In this document: piece after piece, positions 1 to 5,484 of the stretch
How positions within the stretch are numbered: the first letter of the stretch is position 1
Layout: every line of letters begins with the position of its first letter
Source: CAZIMM01 sp964540415
GTDB taxonomy: Bacteria; Bacillota; Clostridia; Oscillospirales; Acutalibacteraceae
DNA length: 6,047 bases
NCBI GenBank assembly: GCA_964540415.1
Contig: CAZIMM010000110.1
Span: 1 to 6,047, forward strand
Direction: 5' to 3'
Notes under the pieces: generated by a model
Databases searched by the model: none
Told to the model about the DNA's origin: nothing
The model's input: the letters and a program-made list of their open reading frames with translations, nothing else
Program-made: the position numbers and the translations under genes

Positions 1-2
1 CA

Positions 3-65
3 ACGCTGAAAAAGGTTGTTGTCGAAAAGGTTCAGAGCGATATGTCCAAAACTTACGGGTCCTGA
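3..65 (+). CDS. C-terminal tail of an unidentified upstream protein (partial)
   Basis: An open frame enters from the left edge and stops at TGA 63-65. It encodes about 20 residues that look like a basic amphipathic helix (ending VQSDMSKTYGS). The stop lies 20 bp before the uxuA ATG and 5 bp before the uxuA Shine-Dalgarno, which is the spacing of an operon, so this is probably a co-transcribed partner of uxuA, perhaps another hexuronate gene; that functional link is inference from position only. The fragment is too short for me to identify the family. The frame of uxuA itself is also open through this stretch, but the Shine-Dalgarno and the family start place uxuA at 86. Confidence 0.55.
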   Translation, partial: TLKKVVVEKVQSDMSKTYGS

Positions 66-70
66 CAATT

Positions 71-77
71 AAGGAGG
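71..77 (+). promoter_or_regulatory. Ribosome binding site of uxuA
   Basis: AAGGAGG lies 8 nt before the ATG at 86. It is a near-perfect Shine-Dalgarno and fixes the start of the mannonate dehydratase at 86. The TTG at 162, the first usable start of the downstream frame, has no comparable site. Confidence 0.85.
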
Positions 78-85
78 CAGCTGCC

Positions 86-1094
86 ATGCAAATGACAATA
101 CGCTGGTTCGGAAGCGAAAAGGATACGGTTTCTCTTTCTCAGATACGTCAGATACCGGGCGTTGTCGGTGTTGTCCCGGCGCTTCACACTGTGCCCTGCG
201 GTGAAAAGTGGGAGCTTGACAATGGAATGCATCGAGAGTGTCAACGTCCATGAGGATATCAAGCTCGGTCTGCCGTCCCGTGAAAAGTATATTGAAAACT
301 ACATAATCAGCATCCGCAACCTTGCGAAGGCCGGAGCAAAGGTGATTTGCTACAACTTTATGCCGGTTTTTGACTGGACGCGCACAGACCTTTCAATGAG
401 CATGGACGACGGCTCTACCTGCCTGTCCTACAACGGCAAGCAGATTGAGGGAAAAAGCCCCGAGGATATGTTCCGCGAAATTGACGGCAATTCAAACGGC
501 TACGCAATGCCCGGCTGGGAAACCGAACGTATGGGTGAAATCAAGGAGCTGTTCGAAAAGTATAAGGGCATAACCTCCGAGGATCTGTGGGCAAATCTCA
601 AGTTTTTTCTTGAAAAAATTATTCCTGTTTGTGAAGAAACAGGAATAAAAATGGCGATACATCCGGACGATCCGCCATGGGACATCTTCGGCTTGCCCAG
701 AATAATCAAGAACATTGAGGATCTGCGGCGCTTCCTGAAGCTCGTGGATTCTCCGGCAAACGGTTTGACATTCTGTACGGGCTCGCTCGGCTGCAGTGCA
801 AGCAACGACCTGCCGTCAATGATACGCGAAGTCGGGGACAGAATATATTTCGCACACCTGCGCAACATCAAAATCCGCGAGAGCTGGTTCAACGAAACAG
901 CTCACCTTTCCTCTGCGGGCTCGCTCGACATGGCGGCTATTGTCCGCGCACTCAAGGAGAGCGGATTTGACGGTTATATCCGTCCCGACCACGGAAGGAT
1001 GATCTGGGGAGAGGTTGCAAGACCGGGCTACGGGCTGTTTGACCGCGCTCTGGGAGCTGCCTATATCAACGGATTGTGGGAAGCAACTGTCTGA
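86..1094 (+). pseudogene. uxuA: Mannonate dehydratase, broken by a frameshift with about 44 nt missing
   Basis: UxuA dehydrates D-mannonate to 2-keto-3-deoxy-D-gluconate in cytosolic glucuronate catabolism. Frame 1 (from 86) gives the family N-terminus, MQMTIRWFGSEKDTVSLSQI through PGVVGVVPALHTVPCGEKW, then runs into TGA at 251-253. The rest of the enzyme, from ECIESVNVHEDIKLG (about 222) to the C-terminus GLWEATV, continues in the next frame to TGA 1092-1094. It carries the family blocks YNFMPVFDWTRTD, AIHPDDPPWDIFGLPR, FCTGSLG, AHLRNIKI and RPDHGR. The His (660-662), Cys (774-776), His (855-857) and Asp (987-989) in these blocks are the expected Mn2+ ligands of ManD enzymes. Between W (209-211) and ESV (234) there are 22 nt, where the E. 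coli and B. subtilis proteins as I remember them have 22 residues (66 nt). The missing 44 nt is 2 mod 3, which exactly explains the frame change. Restoring it gives about 350 aa, the usual length. Either a real null mutation or an assembly error; identity of the gene is near certain. Confidence 0.93.
618..649 (-). repeat. Intragenic inverted repeat in uxuA with a T-run on the minus strand
   Basis: Bases 619-630 and 637-648 are perfect 12-bp inverted complements (TTATTCCTGTTT / AAACAGGAATAA) around a 6-nt loop. Read on the minus strand, the stem is followed directly by six Ts (complement of 613-618), the layout of an intrinsic terminator facing against uxuA. The stem is AT-rich, so it would be weak. 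The bases encode conserved protein sequence (IIPVCEETGIKMAIHP), so chance is possible. Confidence 0.4.
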
Positions 1095-1107
1095 CACATT
1101 GATTTTT

Positions 1108-1140
1108 TGCCGCCGGTCTGCAGGAAACGGACCGGCGGCA
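1108..1140 (+). terminator. Terminator-like hairpin after uxuA
   Basis: A perfect 11-bp GC-rich stem, TGCCGCCGGTC (1108-1118) with GACCGGCGGCA (1130-1140), encloses an 11-nt loop and begins 14 nt after the uxuA stop. It separates the sugar-acid operon from the SRP RNA gene. It is unusual in that the run of six Ts (1103-1108) lies before the stem, while only a short interrupted run (TTTT at 1148-1151) follows it. It may act as a poor terminator or as a 3'-end stabilising hairpin rather than a textbook intrinsic terminator. Confidence 0.55.
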
Positions 1141-1161
1141 TCAAAAGTTTTGCGTCGGCTA

Positions 1162-1190
1162 TTGCAATTTATCGCAAAATATACTATAAT
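1162..1190 (+). promoter_or_regulatory. Sigma-A promoter of the SRP RNA gene
   Basis: TTGCAA (1162-1167, four of six matches to the -35 consensus) and a perfect TATAAT (1185-1190) are separated by exactly 17 bp. Transcription should start near 1196-1197. A strong housekeeping promoter fits an abundant stable RNA. It is also the only clear promoter upstream of dnaX, so read-through from here may feed the dnaX-ybaB-recR cluster. Confidence 0.85.
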
Positions 1191-1196
1191 AACGTA

Positions 1197-1360
1197 GTCA
1201 AGGGCGAAGTAGCTTTATTTCGGTCATGTGGCGTGTGGGTTCTGTGCGGCTGTGCGCCGCGAACCATGTCAGGCGGGGAACCGAGCAGCATTAAGAGGTC
1301 AGCACGGTGCGCCACAGTCAGCCTGCACGTCACGTGAGCGCAATAAAACTTTTTCGCTCT
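1197..1360 (+). ncRNA. ffs: Signal recognition particle RNA (4.5S/scRNA)
   Basis: The RNA scaffold of SRP, which binds Ffh and targets nascent membrane and secreted proteins. The conserved Ffh-binding helix is plain: GTCAGG (1268-1273), a C-G-G/C-C-G closing stem (1274-1276 with 1281-1283), a GGAA tetraloop (1277-1280) and AGCAGC (1284-1289), followed by the familiar ATTAAG (1290-1295). Outer arms pair at TGTGGCG (1227-1233) with CGCCACA (1310-1316), and possibly TCATGTG (1224-1230) with CACGTGA (1331-1337). A strong promoter lies just upstream and a terminator just downstream. The position directly 5' of dnaX matches scr in B. subtilis. The 5' end is inferred from the promoter and the 3' end from the terminator; both are approximate. 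At no more than about 170 nt it is clearly shorter than the roughly 270-nt B. subtilis form. Confidence 0.9.
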
Positions 1361-1371
1361 GTTTCTTTTTT
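1336..1371 (+). terminator. Terminator of the SRP RNA, directly before dnaX
   Basis: GAGCG (1336-1340) pairs with CGCTC (1355-1359), with additional A-T pairs possible inside, followed by TGTTTCTTTTTT (1360-1371). The stem is short, so termination is probably incomplete, leaving read-through transcripts for dnaX. The T-run ends four bases before the dnaX Shine-Dalgarno region. Confidence 0.65.
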
Positions 1372-1391
1372 GCAAAGGGGAGAGAACCGAT

Positions 1392-3095
1392 ATGTACAGA
1401 GTGCTTTACCGCAAATGGCGTCCGCAGAGCTTTGCAGACGTTGTCGGGCAGGAGCATATCACGCAAACCCTGCTCAACGAGCTGCAGGGCGGCAAAACCG
1501 CACACGCATATCTGTTCACCGGCTCAAGGGGAACAGGCAAAACCACCTGCGCAAAAATCCTCGCAAAGGCTGTCAACTGTGAGCACCCTGTTGACGGCAA
1601 CCCCTGCAACGAATGTGAGCTGTGCAAGGGCATTGACGCGGGCTCGGTTATGGACGTCATTGAGATTGATGCCGCGAGCAACAACGGGGTTGACAATATA
1701 CGCGATTTGCGCGAGGAAGCAAACTTCACTCCGGTAAAAGCTAAATACCGCGTGTATATAATCGATGAGGTGCATATGCTCTCAATCGGGGCATTCAACG
1801 CCTTGCTCAAAACTCTTGAAGAACCGCCTGCTCATGTCAAATTTATTTTGGCAACAACAGAGGTTCACAAGCTTCCGGCGACAATTTTGTCCAGATGCCA
1901 GCGCTTTGACTTCCGCAGAATCGAACCCGAAAAGATTGCGGAACGCCTGAGCTATGTTGCACAGTGTGAAGGCATGAAGCTTTACGATGACGCTGCAATG
2001 CTCATCGCCAGAATAGCCGACGGAGCATTGAGAGACGCGCTCTCCCTGCTTGACCAATGTGCCGGAACAGGTGAGGAAATCGATGCCGGGCTGGTCGGCA
2101 GGATTGCCGGAATAACCGGCAGGGATTACCTGTTCAGTTTGGCTTCATATATACAAAAACAAGACTGTGCAGGTGCTCTTTCACTGCTCAATGAGCTGCA
2201 CAGATCCTCGTGCGACATGGAGCGTCTCTGTGACCAGCTGACTTCACACTTCCGCAATCTGATGATTGCGAAAACATCCCGTGAACCCGGCAGTCTCATT
2301 GTTTGCACGGAGCATGAACTGGAGCAGCTTGCTGTACAGGCAAACACCTTTACACTCGAAAAAATTCTCTATGTCCTTGATATACTTGAGGCCACGGTCG
2401 CAAATCTCCGCAAGGGGCTTGACCGCCGCACTCAAACCGAAATGGCTCTCGTTCGTCTGTGCTCTCCGTCGCTTGACGGCGGCACGGCGGCGCTGTACAC
2501 GATGGAGTATACGCTGCTCAGGAAACTCNNNNNNNNNNTTCTCGTTCGCCCCGGTCGGACCGTCGACCTCACCCACCTGCTCCAGCACTTCGGCGGCACG
2601 GCGGCGCTGCTTGACAGGCTGTCTGCTGTCGAAGCGGCTTTGAGAAGCGGAGCGGCTGTCAAAACTCCCGCGGCGGAAACAACAGTGCAGGTCAGCACCG
2701 GCAAGGCAGAAGCAGCGGAGCAAAATCAGGAAGCCGAGTCAACGCAGAATAACACGGAAAGCAGTGCACCGCGTGAATTGACCGAATGGCAGGACATCAT
2801 TGCAGGCGTCCGAAAATCAAACATGCCTCTTGCCGCAATGCTTGCGGATTCCGCGGCGTTTGTCATGGGCGCAAGTGTTGTTATCAAAACATCCAACTCA
2901 GCGCTCAGCGGCTTTTTGCGGCAGGGTGGCAATTCGTCGGCACTCCGCGACGCGATTCAGGCAGCAACCGGAACACGTTATAAGCTCGCCATCAAGCACA
3001 CAAAGGAAGCCGGCGAACAGGAACAGAGAACCGACCCCCTGCTCGGCCTGCTCGAAAGAGCGGATGAGCTTGGAATAGACATCAAAAAAGTATAA
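1392..3095 (+). CDS. dnaX: DNA polymerase III subunit gamma/tau (carries a suspect internal segment and an N gap)
   Basis: ATP-driven clamp-loader subunit of the replicative polymerase, which loads the beta clamp at primed sites. The N-terminal AAA+ domain is complete: RKWRP start motif (7-11), Walker A GSRGTGKT (44-51), zinc cysteines C63, C72, C75 and C78, Walker B IIDEVHML (123-130), sensor 1 ATTEVHK (154-160) and SRC motif with the arginine finger (SRCQRF, 167-172). A lid and collar domain follows to about residue 361, then an Ala/Glu/Gln-rich linker (about 407-462) and a C-terminal tau-type region from about 465. The start has an AAAGGGGAG Shine-Dalgarno at 1374-1382. Residues 369-406 (2496-2609), including four unknown residues, do not fit the family. 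Removing one unit of the 114-bp repeat interval joins RLCSPSLDGGTAAL directly to LDRLSAVEAAL, the expected continuation, and gives about 529 aa. The frame stays open only because the gap was written as ten Ns. No programmed frameshift site for a short gamma form is evident. Confidence 0.95.
   Translation: MYRVLYRKWRPQSFADVVGQEHITQTLLNELQGGKTAHAYLFTGSRGTGKTTCAKILAKAVNCEHPVDGNPCNECELCKGIDAGSVMDVIEIDAASNNGVDNIRDLREEANFTPVKAKYRVYIIDEVHMLSIGAFNALLKTLEEPPAHVKFILATTEVHKLPATILSRCQRFDFRRIEPEKIAERLSYVAQCEGMKLYDDAAMLIARIADGALRDALSLLDQCAGTGEEIDAGLVGRIAGITGRDYLFSLASYIQKQDCAGALSLLNELHRSSCDMERLCDQLTSHFRNLMIAKTSREPGSLIVCTEHELEQLAVQANTFTLEKILYVLDILEATVANLRKGLDRRTQTEMALVRLCSPSLDGGTAALYTMEYTLLRKLXXXXLVRPGRTVDLTHLLQHFGGTAALLDRLSAVEAALRSGAAVKTPAAETTVQVSTGKAEAAEQNQEAESTQNNTESSAPRELTEWQDIIAGVRKSNMPLAAMLADSAAFVMGASVVIKTSNSALSGFLRQGGNSSALRDAIQAATGTRYKLAIKHTKEAGEQEQRTDPLLGLLERADELGIDIKKV
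2477..2495 (+). repeat. 19-bp direct repeat, copy 1, left of the gap
   Basis: CGGCGGCACGGCGGCGCTG, identical to 2591-2609 and in the same reading frame (encodes GGTAAL in both). It marks the left boundary of the segment that does not belong to the DnaX family sequence. Confidence 0.95.
2529..2538. other. Assembly gap of ten Ns
   Basis: Ten undetermined bases inside dnaX. A round number of Ns usually marks a scaffold join of unmeasured length, so the true distance between 2528 and 2539 is unknown. Confidence 0.98.
2591..2609 (+). repeat. 19-bp direct repeat, copy 2, right of the gap
   Basis: Exact second copy of the 19-mer at 2477-2495, with a start-to-start distance of 114 bp as written. 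After this copy the normal DnaX sequence (LDRLSAVEAAL) resumes. Confidence 0.95.
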
Positions 3096-3115
3096 CTGAA
3101 AAGGAGCTTATATCC

Positions 3116-3472
3116 ATGAAATCAAGAATACCCGGAGCGGGAGCTAATTCTCAGGCAAACATGATGCAGATGCTTCAGCAGGTGCAGGCGGACATCGCCA
3201 CAGCTCAGGAGCAGGTTGAAGCCTCGGACTTCACGGCTTGTGTCGGTGGCGGCGCAGTGGAAGCAACCGTCAGCGGTGAAAAGATTGTTAAGAATATAAA
3301 GATATCTCCCGACGTCGTTGACCCGGAGGATGTTGAGATGCTTCAGGACCTGATTATTGCCGCTGTCAACGAGGCAATCCGCAAGGCGGAAGACGCAATG
3401 GTTCAGAGCATGGAAAAGGCAAAGGGAGGTCTCGGCGCGTTTTCGGGACTCGGTATTCCCGGCCTCGGATGA
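3116..3472 (+). CDS. ybaB: YbaB/EbfC-family nucleoid-associated DNA-binding protein
   Basis: Small dimeric DNA-binding protein of the YbaB/EbfC family (YaaK in B. subtilis), thought to coat or bridge DNA and almost always found between dnaX and recR. At 118 aa it has the usual length. Visible family features are an N-terminal helix rich in Met and Gln (MMQMLQQVQADIATAQEQVEA, split here as about 16-36), the strand VGGGAVEATVSGEKIVKNIKI in the middle (about 43-63), the PEDVEMLQDLIIAAVNEA helix (about 69-86) and a Gly-rich tail (GGLGAFSGLGIPGLG). The start has GGAG at 3103-3106, nine bases before the ATG, and lies 20 bp after the dnaX stop, so it is co-transcribed with dnaX. The exact cellular role of the family is not settled. 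Confidence 0.93.
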   Translation: MKSRIPGAGANSQANMMQMLQQVQADIATAQEQVEASDFTACVGGGAVEATVSGEKIVKNIKISPDVVDPEDVEMLQDLIIAAVNEAIRKAEDAMVQSMEKAKGGLGAFSGLGIPGLG

Positions 3473-3477
3473 TTATC

Positions 3478-3483
3478 GGTGAT
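3478..3483 (+). promoter_or_regulatory. Ribosome binding site favouring ATG 3488 for the lipoprotein
   Basis: GGTGAT matches the 3' part of the usual anti-Shine-Dalgarno and stands 4 nt before ATG 3488. The alternative GTG start at 3479 lies inside this site and has nothing comparable upstream. Starting at 3488 also gives a textbook signal peptide beginning MKKLC. Confidence 0.55.
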
Positions 3484-3487
3484 TAAA

Positions 3488-4864
3488 ATGAAAAAACTTT
3501 GCATAATTTTGTGCGTAGTGCTTGTCGCAACGCTTTTATCCTCATGCGGCGAAAAGCCCGATACCTCTGTCACAACGGCGGAGCTGACCGAGCCGGTTTC
3601 ATCTCTGCCGCCCGAGCAGGTCACCGTCAAAGCAGATGACGCAACCTGCCAAAAGCTTGCAAAAGCTGCTGCCGACTTGATTTCCGACAATGAGGAAGAC
3701 TTTGAGTTTGATTGGATCACGGGCTACACCTTCATTGACCTTGATCTTGACGGTGTGCCGGAATTCATAGTCAACGAGCAGGGCGGCTCAATGCTCAACA
3801 GCCCTGCGTCGGTTTTTTATTTTGACGGTACAAAGTTTCGCCGTGCCGCGAAGGAAGCCGAAGAAGGCGATATTACCGGCGGTTTTGATTTTCAGAGCAT
3901 GCGGCTTTACAGCAACCAGAAAACCGGTGAAAAAGCATATTATTGTACGTCCTACAATCGTTTCGGCTGGTCAAGCCACGCCAGCTTCCTCGACAAAATC
4001 ACTTATGCAAACGGGAACCTGAAATCCGACACGGTATTCAGCAGATACAGTGAAATCAGGGACGAACAGAATATAAGCGACTCGCTTTACGAAGAGATTG
4101 TAAGTAATGATGAAAGTGATTACTGGAATGTTACCTACACTTATCGAAACAGTGAAGTTACAAAAAATGTTTTTGATGAAAAATATGTGGCATTTATGTC
4201 TGAAATGTATGACCTCGGACTGAAATACGGTTTTATCCGGCAAAGCGAGGAAAATCTCGACAAGCTGGAGTACAGCGAGCTTACGAACAGGCTGCTGGCT
4301 TCCTGCCGAGCTTTCTCATATAATGAACCGCCGGCAAAGGATTCCGCACAGGAGACTGTGATAAATGCTTTCAGTCGGCTGATTGCCGGTGAGCAGAACG
4401 GAGAGAGTGCGGGTTTGCGCTGGGTTATTTGCGATATTGACCGCAATGATTATCCCGAGCTGCTGTTCATTCAAGCCGGCAACAACGCGACTCCCGTGTA
4501 CACATGGAAAAACGGCATGGCCGTGAAGCTCGGAGACATCTCGGCGGAGAGTATGCACTGGATATACGGTGAGAACACTCAATTCCTTGCGCTGCGGAAC
4601 ACTGTCGGGCAGACGGAAGAATTGACCCTCCTGAGCATAAGCGGCGGCAAACTTGTCAAGGATGTTTACTTGAAGAACGCCGGCGGCTTCAGCCATAACG
4701 GCAAGAGCATCGCGCAATCCGAATATGACGCGTTTTATAATGAAAACTATGCCGATAAAAGCCCGGTTGAAACGAACAGCGCATTTTCGGGCGATGAACT
4801 GACCGCTGCTCTCAGACGTTTTCTCGAAACTAATTATACCTCGGTGAATAATTATGAGTTATGA
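3488..4864 (+). CDS. Secreted lipoprotein of unknown function with two DxDxxxxPE repeats
   Basis: The product of 458 aa begins with a lipoprotein signal peptide: MKK, a hydrophobic stretch (LCIILCVVLVATLL) and the lipobox LSSC with lipidated Cys at residue 20. It should therefore be anchored on the outer face of the membrane. A Thr/Ser/Pro/Glu-rich linker follows (about 25-45). Two related units are visible: YTFIDLDLDGVPEFIV (about 80-95, a calcium-loop-like DxDxDGxxE motif) and LRWVICDIDRNDYPELLFI (about 310-328). Each is preceded by a helical segment and followed by a beta-rich stretch with an aromatic-strand pattern (VFYFDGTKFRRA; VYTWKNGMAVKLGD). The second unit has lost the Gly of the calcium-like loop. 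I recognise the style as a common type of Clostridia lipoprotein but no named family. It starts 15 bp after ybaB and overlaps recR by 11 bp, so it is probably transcribed with them; its insertion between these two genes is unusual. Part of the gene (about 4090-4210) is noticeably AT-richer than the flanking genes. Confidence 0.85.
   Translation: MKKLCIILCVVLVATLLSSCGEKPDTSVTTAELTEPVSSLPPEQVTVKADDATCQKLAKAAADLISDNEEDFEFDWITGYTFIDLDLDGVPEFIVNEQGGSMLNSPASVFYFDGTKFRRAAKEAEEGDITGGFDFQSMRLYSNQKTGEKAYYCTSYNRFGWSSHASFLDKITYANGNLKSDTVFSRYSEIRDEQNISDSLYEEIVSNDESDYWNVTYTYRNSEVTKNVFDEKYVAFMSEMYDLGLKYGFIRQSEENLDKLEYSELTNRLLASCRAFSYNEPPAKDSAQETVINAFSRLIAGEQNGESAGLRWVICDIDRNDYPELLFIQAGNNATPVYTWKNGMAVKLGDISAESMHWIYGENTQFLALRNTVGQTEELTLLSISGGKLVKDVYLKNAGGFSHNGKSIAQSEYDAFYNENYADKSPVETNSAFSGDELTAALRRFLETNYTSVNNYEL
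4843..4847 (+). promoter_or_regulatory. Weak ribosome binding site of recR inside the lipoprotein gene
   Basis: GGTGA lies 6 nt before ATG 4854 and within the last codons of the lipoprotein gene. Because the two frames overlap by 11 bp, recR is likely translated at least partly by coupling to the lipoprotein gene. Confidence 0.45.
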
Positions 4865-5453
4865 TGTCGCTCCCCTGGAAAGCTTGATTGACTGCTTTGC
4901 GCGTATGCCCGGAATCGGAAGAAAAACGGCGCAGAGACTGGCGTTCCATGTGCTGAATATGTCACGTCAGGAGGCGGAGGCGTTCGCGGCAACTGTTATT
5001 GACGCGCACGAAAAAATCCGCCGCTGCTCTGTGTGCTGCAACCTGTCGCAGGACGAGCTTTGTCCGATTTGCGCAAACCCGGCAAGGGACGCGTCGGTTG
5101 TCTGCGTGGTTGAAGACCCGCGTGACGTGATTGCCTTTGAGCGTACAAACGAGTATTCCGGGAGATATCACGTTTTGCACGGCGTGATTTCGCCTCTCAA
5201 CGGTGTGAATCCCGAGGATTTGTGTGTCAGGGAGCTGATATCAAGGCTCGGCGACGGCACGGTGAAAGAGGTTATTATGGCAACGAATCCTACGGTTGAG
5301 GGCGAGGTTACCGCAACATACATCTCACACCTGCTTCGTCCGCTCGGTGTTAAGGTCACGCGGCTCGCATACGGTGTGCCGGTCGGAGCGGACCTTGAAT
5401 ATGCCGATGAGGTTACGTTGCTCAGGGCACTTGAAGGCAGGCAGGAAATGTGA
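4854..5453 (+). CDS. recR: Recombination mediator protein RecR
   Basis: RecR works with RecO (and RecF) to load RecA on SSB-coated single-stranded DNA in gap repair. At 199 aa it matches the family length. Domains in order: helix-hairpin-helix with the signature RMPGIGRKTAQRLAFHVL (17-34); a four-cysteine zinc finger C58-x2-C61 and C70-x2-C73, with an extra Cys at 62; a Toprim domain (about 81-175) with the acidic motif VVEDPRD (85-91) and the NPTVEGE motif (145-151); and a C-terminal Walker-B-like segment RLAYGVPVGADLEYADEVTL (170-189). All key residues are present, so the protein should be functional. The start overlaps the end of the lipoprotein gene. In related genomes recR directly follows ybaB; here one gene separates them. 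No clear intrinsic terminator follows the stop at 5451-5453. Confidence 0.97.
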   Translation: MSYDVAPLESLIDCFARMPGIGRKTAQRLAFHVLNMSRQEAEAFAATVIDAHEKIRRCSVCCNLSQDELCPICANPARDASVVCVVEDPRDVIAFERTNEYSGRYHVLHGVISPLNGVNPEDLCVRELISRLGDGTVKEVIMATNPTVEGEVTATYISHLLRPLGVKVTRLAYGVPVGADLEYADEVTLLRALEGRQEM

Positions 5454-5484
5454 TTTTTCCAAATATTTATTCGACATTTTTTGC

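Noticed and set aside
500..892. Minus-strand open frames across uxuA, dnaX, the lipoprotein gene and recR
   Set aside because: They are shadows of well-supported + strand genes. None has a recognisable protein motif or a good ribosome binding site.
162..1094. Treating the frame from TTG 162 as the complete mannonate dehydratase gene
   Set aside because: The first 20 or so residues from TTG 162 do not resemble the family, whereas the correct N-terminus is encoded in the other frame from ATG 86 with a near-perfect Shine-Dalgarno. The downstream frame alone is a fragment.
2496..2590. A genuine DnaX-specific extra domain between the collar and the linker
   Set aside because: It lies exactly between identical 19-mers, includes the N gap, has a different GC3, and its removal restores family-like sequence.
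1392..3095. Programmed ribosomal frameshift in dnaX for a short gamma product
   Set aside because: I looked for an A AAA AAG-type slippery run with a following stem-loop near the end of the collar domain. The A-rich runs seen (for example near 2359 and 3084) lack the heptamer in the right frame and place.
3479..3487. GTG 3479 as the start of the lipoprotein
   Set aside because: The GTG lies inside the likely Shine-Dalgarno GGTGAT, and it adds only MI K before the classic MKK signal peptide start.
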